64,000 nucleotides of DNA, from positions 1 to 64,000 of the forward strand of contig SFVH01000009.1 in NCBI GenBank assembly GCA_004561555.1. Direction: 5' to 3'. The notes under the pieces are model-generated. The model made no database searches, was not told the DNA's origin, and saw nothing but the letters and a program-made list of their open reading frames with translations. The stretch is from a bacterium. GTDB lineage: Bacteria; Bacteroidota; Bacteroidia; Bacteroidales; Muribaculaceae. Every line of letters begins with the position of its first letter. The stretch's first letter is position 1. The position numbers and the translations under genes are program-made. Shown here piece by piece: positions 51,435 to 60,606 of this stretch.

Positions 51435-53978
51435 TTGGCTATCATAATGCCAACTATGGTTTTCGCCCAAAGCGGAGACCCAACACTCACGCAAGATTGG
51501 AAGAATACCAGCGGACTTCCTGTGCAAAGCACTGCAAGTTATGGCGTAGGCTATAATGGGACAGTATATGTTAATTACACAACCGGTGAGCTACAAGCTT
51601 TTTCTAATGGTATTTCATCGACTGTAACAACAGGCTTGGGAGGTGGTAAAGGTATCACTCGCGACTCAAAGGGAAACCTGCTGATTTTGGACAAGGCACT
51701 TGGTGATGCATCTATGAGTTCTGTCAAATTATATAATGCTACTACTAAAACATTATCTTCTTCTATAAACATCACTCTTCCCGATGGTATGACTTCAAGT
51801 CGTATGGACATCACCGGACGTGCTGTTGGCGACTTTTTCAGCGAGACAGGTGCTGCAGTGTTTTTCTGTGGAAATGGGAAAACAAGTGTTTCAAAAATCT
51901 TCTTTGCAAATGGTGCACAAGTGGTTGACAAAACAAAAGCTATACCAACCTCAATCACTTTCGATGGGACAACAATTGCTGTACCTTTAACCGATGACCC
52001 GGAAAGTGATGAAATAGCAATAAGAAAAAGAACTGATGTTGATTTCAAGTATTACAATGGAACAACTTGGACCGCTTACACACGGAAAGATGGTATATGT
52101 AGTAACTCCGGTGGCGATATATTTACTCTCAACGGCACTCTTTACACTATAGAGCCGGCAAAAATAAACGCCACTTCATCATACTATGATGGTTTTCAAA
52201 TCGTTGACCGCTCTACAAATACAGTAGTGGCTACACACGCTGAAGAAATCACAACTGCGGAAAACAAGGGTAGTTATGGTACATCGTTAACAATTGAGAA
52301 AATTAGCGATTATAAGGTTCGCATCTATCAATATCATAGCACAGGAACAAGCGGAGTGGCTATGGTGGCTCAATACACTTTTGGATGGGATATTGAGGAC
52401 CTTCCGAAGAAAAATGCCTTTGCCTACGACATCACAGTGGAAGAAACCGCAGTGGATGGAGAAGATAATAAATATATCTACGACGTATCATATCGCTTGT
52501 CAGCTCCCGCTGAATCTGCAACTGTAGAAGTATGGTTGAACGGCACGACAAAAATCAAAGAGTATGTAGGCACCACTAATGCACGCCTTGTGGATGGCGT
52601 GGTAGACAATCTCAACAAGGTATCTATCCCATCGGAAGAATTGCGCGGTGGCGAGTCTGACAACTTGGTATTTAAGGTAAGTGTGATAAGCACCCCTGTG
52701 AGCCAGCCAACCGTCTATAGCAAATCATACGAATTCTTCAGTCCTTATGGTTTGGCAATAAACAACTGCGAAGATAGCAAAAGCTTCGGTCGTATTTTTG
52801 CAACAGAAGCATCTACAAATGCAATAAGTAAAACAAAATATATGTCAAGCTCAGCCAACGGAGGCATCGGCACGGGTGTATATGCGTTTGACCCGTTATT
52901 CGACCCGATAAAAAACGAGAATGGCGGATATGGCTTTAAGTGTGGAATGACAACAAGCGCAACCGATGCAACATATAGCGATGTGTCAGAATATATTCTC
53001 GACGTTAAACGCTTGGCTATGAGCGAAGATGGTCGCTTGTTTGTAGGTCGCCAAAATCCTAACTATACCGGTCTTTGGGAAATTGACCCTAACGACCTCA
53101 CGGGGAATGTGAATATGATTTTTGGAGAAACAGACAAAACTCACAACATCATAGCAATGAGCGTGCAAGGCTCGGGCGAAAATCTAAAAATTGCGCTGTT
53201 AGAGAATGCCAAGTCGGGATTTAGTGCGACTGCTGCTAATAACAAACTAAACATCTATAACCTTGGCGGAGCATGGTCATGGGCTGAAGGCGCACCTTCA
53301 AAGGCTATTGCTACAAAAGTTGTTTGTCCACAACATACCAATATCTGCTTTAACCCGGATGGCACGGCAGTGATGGTGGGACAATATAAGGCTGGTTTTA
53401 CTGCGTCAGATACAACACCTTCATACGAAAACTATCTATTGTCAAGCGGTACAGCAAACTGGGCTGATATCATCACCCAATCTTGGGGTGGAGCAATGGC
53501 ATGGAACGTCGACGGCACTCTATTTGCAATGGCTAACGGAAGATATACTGTAGGCGTTTATAGCGTTGACGTAGATGCAGAAGGCGTGCCTACATTCACC
53601 GAGAAATGGTCCTTCACCACCACTTGTGGTAGCTATACAACAGCTTTGGCATTTGATGTGGCAAACAACCTCTATGTGGCATCAAATTCAAATGAAGTGA
53701 TTAAATGTTGGGTATTGCCTAACACAGAGGCAGTTACCGTATCAGCATCTTCACAATACACCACCTCCGGCGTTGAGGATGTGTTGCAGCCGGCAGTAGC
53801 GAAAGCTTATGGTGCGAGAGGCGAGATACACATTCAAGGCGAGTTTAACAGCCTATCAGTATATACGATGTCGGGACAAGCCGTCGTTACCGAGACTTGC
53901 GATGATGTTATTCCTGTAGCTAAGGGTTACTATATCGTAGTGGTTGACGGCAACGCACAAAAGGTTGCAGTGAGGTAA
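51435..53978 (+). CDS. Large secreted protein with C-terminal sorting-type domain, 5' end apparently incomplete
   Basis: 847 residues if TTG 51435 is used; ATG 51447 is the first ATG. The start (MAIIMPTMVFAQSGDPTLTQ) holds only the end of a signal peptide: the basic n-region and most of the hydrophobic core are missing, and a stop codon lies directly upstream. The body reads like a beta-propeller (YGVGYNGTVYVNYTTGELQA; LDVKRLAMSEDGRLFVGRQN; TALAFDVANNLYVASNSNEV) with an immunoglobulin-like insert at about 330-430. The C-terminus (SGVEDVLQPA, LSVYTMSGQAVV, VAKGYYIVVVDGNAQKVAVR) is a Bacteroidales sorting-type domain. Function unknown. No promoter recognised. Confidence 0.78.
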   Translation: MAIIMPTMVFAQSGDPTLTQDWKNTSGLPVQSTASYGVGYNGTVYVNYTTGELQAFSNGISSTVTTGLGGGKGITRDSKGNLLILDKALGDASMSSVKLYNATTKTLSSSINITLPDGMTSSRMDITGRAVGDFFSETGAAVFFCGNGKTSVSKIFFANGAQVVDKTKAIPTSITFDGTTIAVPLTDDPESDEIAIRKRTDVDFKYYNGTTWTAYTRKDGICSNSGGDIFTLNGTLYTIEPAKINATSSYYDGFQIVDRSTNTVVATHAEEITTAENKGSYGTSLTIEKISDYKVRIYQYHSTGTSGVAMVAQYTFGWDIEDLPKKNAFAYDITVEETAVDGEDNKYIYDVSYRLSAPAESATVEVWLNGTTKIKEYVGTTNARLVDGVVDNLNKVSIPSEELRGGESDNLVFKVSVISTPVSQPTVYSKSYEFFSPYGLAINNCEDSKSFGRIFATEASTNAISKTKYMSSSANGGIGTGVYAFDPLFDPIKNENGGYGFKCGMTTSATDATYSDVSEYILDVKRLAMSEDGRLFVGRQNPNYTGLWEIDPNDLTGNVNMIFGETDKTHNIIAMSVQGSGENLKIALLENAKSGFSATAANNKLNIYNLGGAWSWAEGAPSKAIATKVVCPQHTNICFNPDGTAVMVGQYKAGFTASDTTPSYENYLLSSGTANWADIITQSWGGAMAWNVDGTLFAMANGRYTVGVYSVDVDAEGVPTFTEKWSFTTTCGSYTTALAFDVANNLYVASNSNEVIKCWVLPNTEAVTVSASSQYTTSGVEDVLQPAVAKAYGARGEIHIQGEFNSLSVYTMSGQAVVTETCDDVIPVAKGYYIVVVDGNAQKVAVR

Positions 53979-54070
53979 TAGATAAAACATTTTTTTAAAC
54001 TCTGACAGAAACACTATCACTGGAATACAAATTTTTACCATAACGTTTCATAATGATAAGTGTTTAAACA

Positions 54071-54101
54071 AAACCGGACCGCCGTGATGGTGGGCCGGTT
54101 T
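54071..54101 (+). terminator. Terminator of the 51.4-kb secreted-protein gene
   Basis: A 13-bp stem with one mismatch (54071-54083 with 54089-54101) around GTGAT, T-rich downstream. Confidence 0.82.
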
Positions 54102-54212
54102 TCCTTTATCTATTGGTGTAACGCCACAACTATAGGTGGATGAAGCGTAAATACACATTCTACACCGTCGCTTATCCTCTTATATCTCTGCAATAATCTC
54201 TTGAATAATAAA

Positions 54213-54243
54213 GAGTCGGGAGCAATCCGATTACGCCCCCGAC
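54213..54243 (-). terminator. Terminator of the Band-7/NfeD operon
   Basis: GTCGGG (54215-54220) with CCCGAC (54238-54243), extended by GC/GC past one mismatch; TCTTTATTATT follows on the minus strand. Confidence 0.7.
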
Positions 54244-54272
54244 CCAAAACGATTCTCACTTCTCGTGATAGC

Positions 54273-55256
54273 TTATTTCTTAAACATTTCTTTGATAGAA
54301 CCGATAGAAGAAAGTACGCCTGAGGCCTCATACGGGATATAGACAGTCTTGTTGTCTCTGCCGGAAACCATCTGATTGAGCGTTTCGATATATTTCATAG
54401 CCAACATATAGGTAGCGGGGTCGGTTTTTGTTTCCTTGATAGCCTCAGCCACACGGCGTATAGCTTCCGCCTCTGCCTCCGCTTGAAGCACCTTCGCCCT
54501 CGACACACCCTCGGCACGCAAAATCTCCGACTCCTTCACTGCCTCCGCCTGATTGATTTGCGATTGGCGTTCGCCCTCAGAGCGCAAGATGAGGCTCTTC
54601 TTTTCGCCCTCGGCATTAAGGATTTCGGCGCGACGATTACGCTCGGCTTGCATCTGCTTCTCCATAGCTTCGCGCACACTCTCCGGAGGAGTGATGTCTT
54701 GCAGCTCCACACGATTCACCTTCACACCCCATTTGTTGGTGGCTTCGTCGAGAATCGACTGCAAGCGAGAGTTGATGGTGTCGCGCGAAGTGAGTGTCTC
54801 GTCAAGCTCAAGCTCGCCGATTACGTTACGCAGCGAGGTTTGAGTGAGCTTCTCGATAGCGTTGGGGAGATTATCTATTTCGTACACCGACTTTTTAGGA
54901 TCGACAATTTGGAAATAAAGGAGAGCATTGATTTCGGTAGTAACGTTATCTTTGGTAATCACTTGCTGCGAAGGGAAGTCGTAGACCTGCTCTCTCAAAT
55001 CGATGACACTGGTGGCTGCCATACGCACAAACGTACGCCCTCCGATGCCCGTCTCCACGCGTCGAGTGAAAATCATCTTAGGCTTGTCGATAAAAGGCCA
55101 GATAAGATTTAATCCCGGCGAAAGCACGCTGTGAAAACGACCGAGTCGCTCCACCACCCTTGTTTCCGACTGAGGCACCACCTTCACGCCGGCAAAAACA
55201 AGAATGACAGCGATGAGCACTATCACCGCCAACATAATAATAGTCATAATGTCCAT
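54273..55256 (-). CDS. SPFH/Band-7 membrane protein (stomatin/QmcA-like)
   Basis: 327 residues: one N-terminal membrane helix (3-25), the SPFH domain (about 30-200, VVPQSETRVVERLGRFHSVL; GRTFVRMAATSVIDLREQVY) and a long Ala/Glu-rich coiled coil (about 205-285, MEKQMQAERNRRAEILNAEG). Such proteins form large membrane-associated cages and organise membrane domains, usually with NfeD. The NfeD gene lies 34 nt upstream on the same strand. Confidence 0.92.
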   Translation of the reverse strand: MDIMTIIMLAVIVLIAVILVFAGVKVVPQSETRVVERLGRFHSVLSPGLNLIWPFIDKPKMIFTRRVETGIGGRTFVRMAATSVIDLREQVYDFPSQQVITKDNVTTEINALLYFQIVDPKKSVYEIDNLPNAIEKLTQTSLRNVIGELELDETLTSRDTINSRLQSILDEATNKWGVKVNRVELQDITPPESVREAMEKQMQAERNRRAEILNAEGEKKSLILRSEGERQSQINQAEAVKESEILRAEGVSRAKVLQAEAEAEAIRRVAEAIKETKTDPATYMLAMKYIETLNQMVSGRDNKTVYIPYEASGVLSSIGSIKEMFKK

Positions 55257-55290
55257 GATAATAAGAATATTAAGTTAATATAAAAAAGGT

Positions 55291-55746
55291 TTATTCCACA
55301 TTTGACTGCTCCACAATGAGCACGATGCTGTCGTAGCCGGTGACACACACCCTTGTGCCTTGCGATAGGGGCGAGCCGTCGGAAGAGCGAGCCTGCCAGT
55401 TGTCGCCATCGATTTTCAGGCGTCCCAAACCGTTTTCGGGGATGGGCTCGGTGATAAACGCCGTTCTGCCCAGGAGCGCATCCATATTGCTGGGATTGTC
55501 GTTGTTGCCCATAGCCTCGCGATGGCGGCGCATCAACGGACGGAAAGCGATGAAGCACACCACGGTGCCTACTGCAGCACATGCCAACTGCACCGACAAA
55601 TCAAAGCCGAGAGCGGCGGCTACAAAAGCAGCGACACAGCCGCCCACCAAGCAAAAACAAGCGAAAGTGCCCGTAAGCAGCTCCACAACAACAAACAACG
55701 CCGCCAAGAGCAGCCATAGCGACCATCCGGTAAAAATCTGTTCCAT
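55291..55746 (-). CDS. NfeD-family membrane protein
   Basis: 151 residues: about three to four membrane helices in the first 75 residues (LWLLLAALFVVVELLTGTFA) and a C-terminal OB-fold (about 90-150, LLGRTAFITEPIPENGLGRL then VCVTGYDSIVLIVEQ). The short NfeD form without the ClpP-like protease domain. Partner of the adjacent Band-7 protein. Confidence 0.9.
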   Translation of the reverse strand: MEQIFTGWSLWLLLAALFVVVELLTGTFACFCLVGGCVAAFVAAALGFDLSVQLACAAVGTVVCFIAFRPLMRRHREAMGNNDNPSNMDALLGRTAFITEPIPENGLGRLKIDGDNWQARSSDGSPLSQGTRVCVTGYDSIVLIVEQSNVE

Positions 55747-55776
55747 AGTGATTATTTTTTAGACCTAATAATATCG

Positions 55777-55784
55777 CAAATATA
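55777..55784 (-). promoter_or_regulatory. Candidate -7 box of the NfeD/Band-7 operon
   Basis: Minus-strand TATATTTG, 31 nt before the NfeD start; no -33 at standard spacing. Confidence 0.4.
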
Positions 55785-55812
55785 ATCTTTTTCATACAAA
55801 CATAAAAGCAAA

Positions 55813-55849
55813 ACAAAAAAAATCGGACAAGCCCGGAGAGCCTGTCCGA
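55813..55849 (-). terminator. Terminator of the SulP gene
   Basis: TCGGACA-GC (55823-55832) pairs with GC-TGTCCGA (55840-55849); the minus strand then runs into TTTTTTTTG. Confidence 0.82.
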
Positions 55850-55878
55850 CACAAATAATGAAATATTACCTGTATAGA

Positions 55879-57594
55879 TTATTCAGCCACCACTTTGCGC
55901 TGCTCGGCGAGGGCGAGGGCAAGCTTGTTGGCAACGGCAACCGCCTTGGTGATATGGTCGCACACGTGGTCGGCACCTACAAGCTCTTCAATCTTCGCCT
56001 TTTCAAGCACTTGGTGCACATTTTCGCGCACCCCCGAAAGCACCACATGGATGCCATCTTTTTGCGATGCCTTAATAAGGATTTCCAAATTGTGGATAGC
56101 CGTGGAATCGACAAACGGCACTTTTCTCATACGCAAAATTCTCACCAAAGGCTTGTCGCCCATAGAGCGCATCATCTCGTCAAATTTGGTAGCCACACCG
56201 AAGAAAAACGGACCGTCGATTTCATACACCTCAACACCCTTTTCGAGATTAAGGATTTCGTGAGTGTTCACCTCTTGCCCCTCGGCAATGTCAATTTGCT
56301 CGCCGAAATGATGTATTTCGGTGTTTTCCATCACACGACGCAAGAACAACAAGATAGCAAGCAGCAATCCCAGCTCGATGGCTATTGTGAGGTCAAACAC
56401 AACGGTGAGCAAGAAAGTGACAATCATCACAGTCACATCGCTCTTAGGCGTTTTGAGGATGGCTCTCACCGTGCGCCAACCACTCATATTGTAAGCCACC
56501 ATAATCAGCACACCGGCAAGACAAGCCATCGGCACCAGATTGATGAGCGGCATCAAAAACAAGAATATCAGCAAGAGCACCACCGCATGGATAATGCCTG
56601 CCACCGGAGTGCGTCCGCCGTTGGTGATATTGGTCATCGTGCGAGCAATGGCACCGGTCACCGGAATACCGCCGAAGAAAGGCACCACGATGTTAGCCAC
56701 ACCCTGCCCGATGAGCTCGGTGTTGCAGTCGGTGGTTTGACCTGTGGCACCATCAGCCACCGTTGCCGACAGCAACGACTCTATAGCGCCAAGCATTGCA
56801 ATGGTGAATGCCGAAGGCAACAACGCATTGATTGTGGCGATATTGATGTCAATCTCATGTGGCATAGGGATGCTCCCCGACAAGCCGGAAAAACGGTCGC
56901 CGATAGTCTCCACCCCTTGCAAGCCGCAATACTCGCGAAGCACCCACACCACAGCCGTAACGATGACGATAGCCGCTAACGCCCCCGGGATGCGCTTGGA
57001 GATATAAGGCGCAATTATTATTATCAGCAACGACACCAAACCCACCGCAAGGGTAGCCCAATGCACGGTGTCGAAATGAGTGAAATAAACTGCCCACTTA
57101 GAGATAAATTCCGAAGGAAGCGCTCCGGTGTTTAAGCCGAAAAAGTCGGTAATCTGTGTAGAAAAAATTGTGAGGGCAATACCGGAAGTAAACCCAATAA
57201 CTATGGGATATGGAATAAACTTAATCACCGTGCCCAGCCGAAACAAGCCTAATGCCACCAATATCAATCCGGCAAGCAAGGTGGCTATCGCCAACCCCGT
57301 GAGCCCATATTGCTGAATAATGCCATAAATAATTACGATAAATGCACCCGTAGGACCGCCGATTTGCACCGAACAACCTCCCAACGCCGACACAAGAAAG
57401 CCACCGATAACGGCAGTAATCAAACCCACCGTTGGGGTGACACCCGAAGCAATACCGAAAGCCACGGCAAGAGGAAGCGCTACAATACCCACTACCACAC
57501 CCGCAATAAGGTCGTCCTTAAAGCGCGACATGTTGTAGTCCTTAAAAGTAGTGACGAGTTTCGGGGTGAAACTCACTTTCTTCAAGAAATCCAT
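55879..57594 (-). CDS. SulP-family anion transporter with STAS domain
   Basis: 571 residues: 12-14 membrane segments including DLIAGVVVGIVALPLAVAFG and VQIGGPTGAFIVIIYGII (substrate site), and a cytoplasmic STAS domain (about 435-555) with PFVDSTAIHNLEILIKASQK. Carries sulfate, bicarbonate or another small anion, probably with Na+ or H+. The C-terminal tail is rich in Ala and Lys. Monocistronic. Confidence 0.92.
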   Translation of the reverse strand: MDFLKKVSFTPKLVTTFKDYNMSRFKDDLIAGVVVGIVALPLAVAFGIASGVTPTVGLITAVIGGFLVSALGGCSVQIGGPTGAFIVIIYGIIQQYGLTGLAIATLLAGLILVALGLFRLGTVIKFIPYPIVIGFTSGIALTIFSTQITDFFGLNTGALPSEFISKWAVYFTHFDTVHWATLAVGLVSLLIIIIAPYISKRIPGALAAIVIVTAVVWVLREYCGLQGVETIGDRFSGLSGSIPMPHEIDINIATINALLPSAFTIAMLGAIESLLSATVADGATGQTTDCNTELIGQGVANIVVPFFGGIPVTGAIARTMTNITNGGRTPVAGIIHAVVLLLIFLFLMPLINLVPMACLAGVLIMVAYNMSGWRTVRAILKTPKSDVTVMIVTFLLTVVFDLTIAIELGLLLAILLFLRRVMENTEIHHFGEQIDIAEGQEVNTHEILNLEKGVEVYEIDGPFFFGVATKFDEMMRSMGDKPLVRILRMRKVPFVDSTAIHNLEILIKASQKDGIHVVLSGVRENVHQVLEKAKIEELVGADHVCDHITKAVAVANKLALALAEQRKVVAE

Positions 57595-57689
57595 AATCTT
57601 TTTTACCTTATATTATAATTTCATTCCTCAGTCGATTTGTCGCAAATCGCTGAAATCAAATAATTCACAAACTTTTTACAAACTTTTTG

Positions 57690-57697
57690 CAAAGGTA
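57690..57697 (-). promoter_or_regulatory. Candidate -7 box of the SulP gene
   Basis: Minus-strand TACCTTTG; about 95 nt before the start codon, no clear -33 box. Confidence 0.5.
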
Positions 57698-57779
57698 GTA
57701 AAAAAAGTTGAAATATAGTGATAATGATACTTTTTCGGAGTTTTAGAACAATCACGCTCCTAAAATATGATATATATCA

Positions 57780-57811
57780 TTTGTAATAAAAAACCAATAT
57801 ATCTACCTTTG
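57780..57811 (+). promoter_or_regulatory. Upstream promoter in front of tRNA-Val
   Basis: TTTG (57780-57783), 20 nt, TACCTTTG (57804-57811). It lies 119 nt before the second promoter; what it transcribes apart from a long tRNA leader is unclear. Confidence 0.7.
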
Positions 57812-57899
57812 CATAGTTTTGTCGGCATTTAGCAAACAGGGGCGATTTTTTGAGTGGAGATATAAGCCAAGAAGAAAAAATAATTTTTTTGCCGAAAAA

Positions 57900-57930
57900 T
57901 TTGCAGATTCAAAAAATTGTCGTACCTTTG
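57900..57930 (+). promoter_or_regulatory. Promoter of tRNA-Val
   Basis: TTTG (57900-57903), 19 nt, TACCTTTG (57923-57930); mature tRNA starts 20 nt later. Confidence 0.88.
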
Positions 57931-57950
57931 CATCGCTTTAGGAAACAAAA

Positions 57951-58025
57951 GGGTGTTTAGCTCAGCTGGTTCAGAGCATCTGCCTTACAAGCAGAGGGTC
58001 GGCGGTTCGAATCCGTCAACACCCA
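57951..58025 (+). tRNA. tRNA-Val (anticodon TAC)
   Basis: 75 nt cloverleaf: acceptor GGGTGTT/AACACCC with discriminator A, D-arm GCTCAGCTGGTTCAGAGC, anticodon loop CTTACAA (TAC), T-arm GGCGGTTCGAATCCGTC. CCA not encoded. Confidence 0.95.
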
Positions 58026-58028
58026 CAG

Positions 58029-58067
58029 AAAGACCGACATCGATGAAACAGATGTCGGTCTTTTTTT
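58029..58067 (+). terminator. Terminator of tRNA-Val
   Basis: Perfect 13-bp stem AAAGACCGACATC (58029-58041) with 58051-58063, then a T run. Confidence 0.93.
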
Positions 58068-58104
58068 ATACAATTACACAATCTTAGCTTACGACATTAT
58101 AACT

Positions 58105-59529
58105 ATGAAGAAACTAATCTTCTCAATGCTACTTGCCACCGCCTCTACAATGGTGGCAATGGCACAACAAGACGGCACACTGCGCTTGACGCTCGACGAT
58201 GCCATCAACATAGCCCTATCGGAAAATCCGACGATAAAAGTGGCTGACCAAGAAATCACCAAACAAGAATATGCCAAAAAAGGCACCTTAGCCAACCTAC
58301 TGCCCTCGGTGGACTTCTCTGCGGCATTCAACCGCGCCATCAAACAACAAGTGGTGTATATGGGTGGCGATATGGGTGGCTTAGGCAGTCTTGGCAGCAA
58401 CTCCTCAACCGATGGCGAGGGCTCCGACAACGAGGCGGAGGCATCATCGGAGGCAGCTAACAAAGGTTTCAAAATGGGGCGTACAAACACCTGGAGTCTC
58501 GGCTTTTCCGGCGCAATGCCCTTGATTAACGCCCAGTTGTGGAAGCAACTCAAGCTGTCGGCCGACGAAGTGGAGATGGCTGTGGAGAAAGCTCGCTCCT
58601 CTCGGCTGTCGATGGTGTCGCAAGTGCGCCAATCGTTCTACGGAGTGCTCCTTGCCGAAGCAAGCCACCAAGCAATAAAAGAAAACTACGACAATGCACA
58701 ACAGAAATATACCGACATCAAGCAAAAATACGAACACGGCTTGTCGTCGGAATACGACCTTATACGCGCCGAAGTGGCTGTGAAAAACGTAGAGCCCAAC
58801 TTGCTTGATGCCGAAAACTCCATCACCCTTGCCAAATGGCGACTGAAAGCACTCATAGGCATCGATCTCGACACCGACATCACCTTAGCCGACTCTCTGG
58901 AAAACTATACCGACACTCTTTATGCGGAATATATGAAAGTTGACACCACGATGGTGGCCGGCTCAAGCGCAATGCGACAATTAGACATTCAAGGCAGAGA
59001 GTTGCTCAAAGCTCGCGACATAGCCAAAGCAGCCTACTATCCCACCCTCAACCTCTCGCTTTCCTACCAATGGAATGCTATGGCAAACGACTTCAAATTT
59101 AAAAACTATATGTGGAATCCATATTCGGTGTTGGCTGTACAGCTCAACATCCCGCTCCTCTCGTTTGGGCGCCGCCACTACTCGTTGCAACAGACAAAGG
59201 TGCAAATCAGCCAGCTGCAGCTCACACGCATCGACACCGAACGCTCATTAATGCTCGGGGTGCGCCAATATTCCGACAAGATGCTCACCGGCATCAAGCA
59301 ATATGACTCGGCAAACGAGGGTGTCAGCCTCGCACGAAAAGGCTACGATATCGCCACCAAGCGATATGATACCGGTGCGGGAACACTCCTGGAAGTCAAC
59401 GACTCTCAGCTGGCACTCACACAAGCACAACTAAGTCGCAGTCAAGCCATCTACAACTTCCTCGTGGCAAAAGCACAGCTCGACGAAACTATGGGCATCG
59501 ACTACACTCCAACCTCTGAAAACAAATAA
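58105..59529 (+). CDS. TolC-family outer-membrane efflux protein
   Basis: 474 residues with a signal peptide (MKKLIFSMLLATASTMVAMA). Two OEP repeats form the barrel-and-tunnel trimer: TLRLTLDDAINIALSENPTI opens the first, LKARDIAKAAYYPTLNLSLS the second. A Gly/Ser/Glu-rich insertion (about 93-117) is unusual. Exit duct for the RND pump encoded downstream. Confidence 0.93.
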   Translation: MKKLIFSMLLATASTMVAMAQQDGTLRLTLDDAINIALSENPTIKVADQEITKQEYAKKGTLANLLPSVDFSAAFNRAIKQQVVYMGGDMGGLGSLGSNSSTDGEGSDNEAEASSEAANKGFKMGRTNTWSLGFSGAMPLINAQLWKQLKLSADEVEMAVEKARSSRLSMVSQVRQSFYGVLLAEASHQAIKENYDNAQQKYTDIKQKYEHGLSSEYDLIRAEVAVKNVEPNLLDAENSITLAKWRLKALIGIDLDTDITLADSLENYTDTLYAEYMKVDTTMVAGSSAMRQLDIQGRELLKARDIAKAAYYPTLNLSLSYQWNAMANDFKFKNYMWNPYSVLAVQLNIPLLSFGRRHYSLQQTKVQISQLQLTRIDTERSLMLGVRQYSDKMLTGIKQYDSANEGVSLARKGYDIATKRYDTGAGTLLEVNDSQLALTQAQLSRSQAIYNFLVAKAQLDETMGIDYTPTSENK

Positions 59530-59562
59530 CTCACCGCTAATTAATAAACCCTATTTTACAAT

Positions 59563-60594
59563 ATGAACCTGTCAACAGCAATAAAAAGCATTTCGCTCCT
59601 CGCAGCCATCACCCTCGCAAGCTGCTCCAACTCTAAAACCGTAACGGCAGAGAAAAAAGCCGACGATGCAGTGAAAGTAGAAGTGGAGAAATCCGATTAT
59701 CGCGAAGTACCCCAAGTAAACACCTTTACCGGCTCTATCGAGGCGGAAGTGACCAACAAAATCGCACCACAATCGTCAATGCGCATCAAGAAAATCTATG
59801 TGGAAGTGGGACATCATGTGGCCGCCGGACAAAAATTAGCCGACATGGACCCGTCAAACCTCGACCAAGTGCGCTTGCAAATGGAAAACAACCAATTGGA
59901 ATTTAACCGCGTCGATGAGCTTTACAAAATCGGTGGGTGCTCCAAGTCGGAATGGGACGCTAAAAAGACCGCCCTCGACATCTCACGCCGCAACTACCAA
60001 AACCTTATGGAAAACACCATCCTGGTAAGCCCCACCTCCGGCATCGTGTCGCAACGCAACTACGACAGCGGCGATATGTATTCTTCAGGTGAAGGACCAA
60101 TTTTCGTGGTAGAAAAAATTCGTCCGGTAAAGATGAAAGTCAACGTGTCAGAAGCATTTTTCACCCTTATAAAAAAAGGACAAAATGTAGAATTTACACT
60201 CGATGCCTACGGCGATGAGATATTTACCGGGAAAGTAAACATCATATATCCTACCATCGACCCCTCTACTCGCACGTTTATCGTGGAGCTCACAATAGCC
60301 AATTCCGACGAGAAAGTGCGTCCGGGCATGTACGCACGCGTGACAATGAACTATGGCACGGCGAAGCACGTAGTGGTGCCCGACCGTGCCGTACAGAAGC
60401 TCATAGGCTCAGGCGACCGCTACGTTTATGTGGTGAAAGACGGGAAAGCCGAATATCGCAAAGTAGAGCTCGGACAACGCCTCGACAAAGAGTATGAGAT
60501 AATCTCCGGCATCAACCCCGGCGAAACTGTGGTTGTGGCAGGACACACCAAGCTCAAAAACGGTTCTATAGTCAGCATTGTTTCTAAAAAATAA
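59563..60594 (+). CDS. RND efflux periplasmic adaptor (membrane fusion protein)
   Basis: 343 residues, lipoprotein signal (ITLASC, Cys 21). Barrel-sandwich hybrid around NKIAPQSSMRIKKIYVEVGH and TILVSPTSGIVSQRNYDSGD, a short helical hairpin between, and a beta-barrel and membrane-proximal domain (RPGMYARVTMN; AGHTKLKNGSIVSI). Bridges the RND permease and TolC-type channel. 33 nt behind the TolC gene. Confidence 0.94.
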   Translation: MNLSTAIKSISLLAAITLASCSNSKTVTAEKKADDAVKVEVEKSDYREVPQVNTFTGSIEAEVTNKIAPQSSMRIKKIYVEVGHHVAAGQKLADMDPSNLDQVRLQMENNQLEFNRVDELYKIGGCSKSEWDAKKTALDISRRNYQNLMENTILVSPTSGIVSQRNYDSGDMYSSGEGPIFVVEKIRPVKMKVNVSEAFFTLIKKGQNVEFTLDAYGDEIFTGKVNIIYPTIDPSTRTFIVELTIANSDEKVRPGMYARVTMNYGTAKHVVVPDRAVQKLIGSGDRYVYVVKDGKAEYRKVELGQRLDKEYEIISGINPGETVVVAGHTKLKNGSIVSIVSKK

Positions 60595-60606
60595 TACCTC
60601 TCAACA

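Noticed and set aside
54110..54331. 73-residue minus-strand ORF behind the Band-7 gene
   Set aside because: It includes the operon terminator and the end of the Band-7 gene in another frame.
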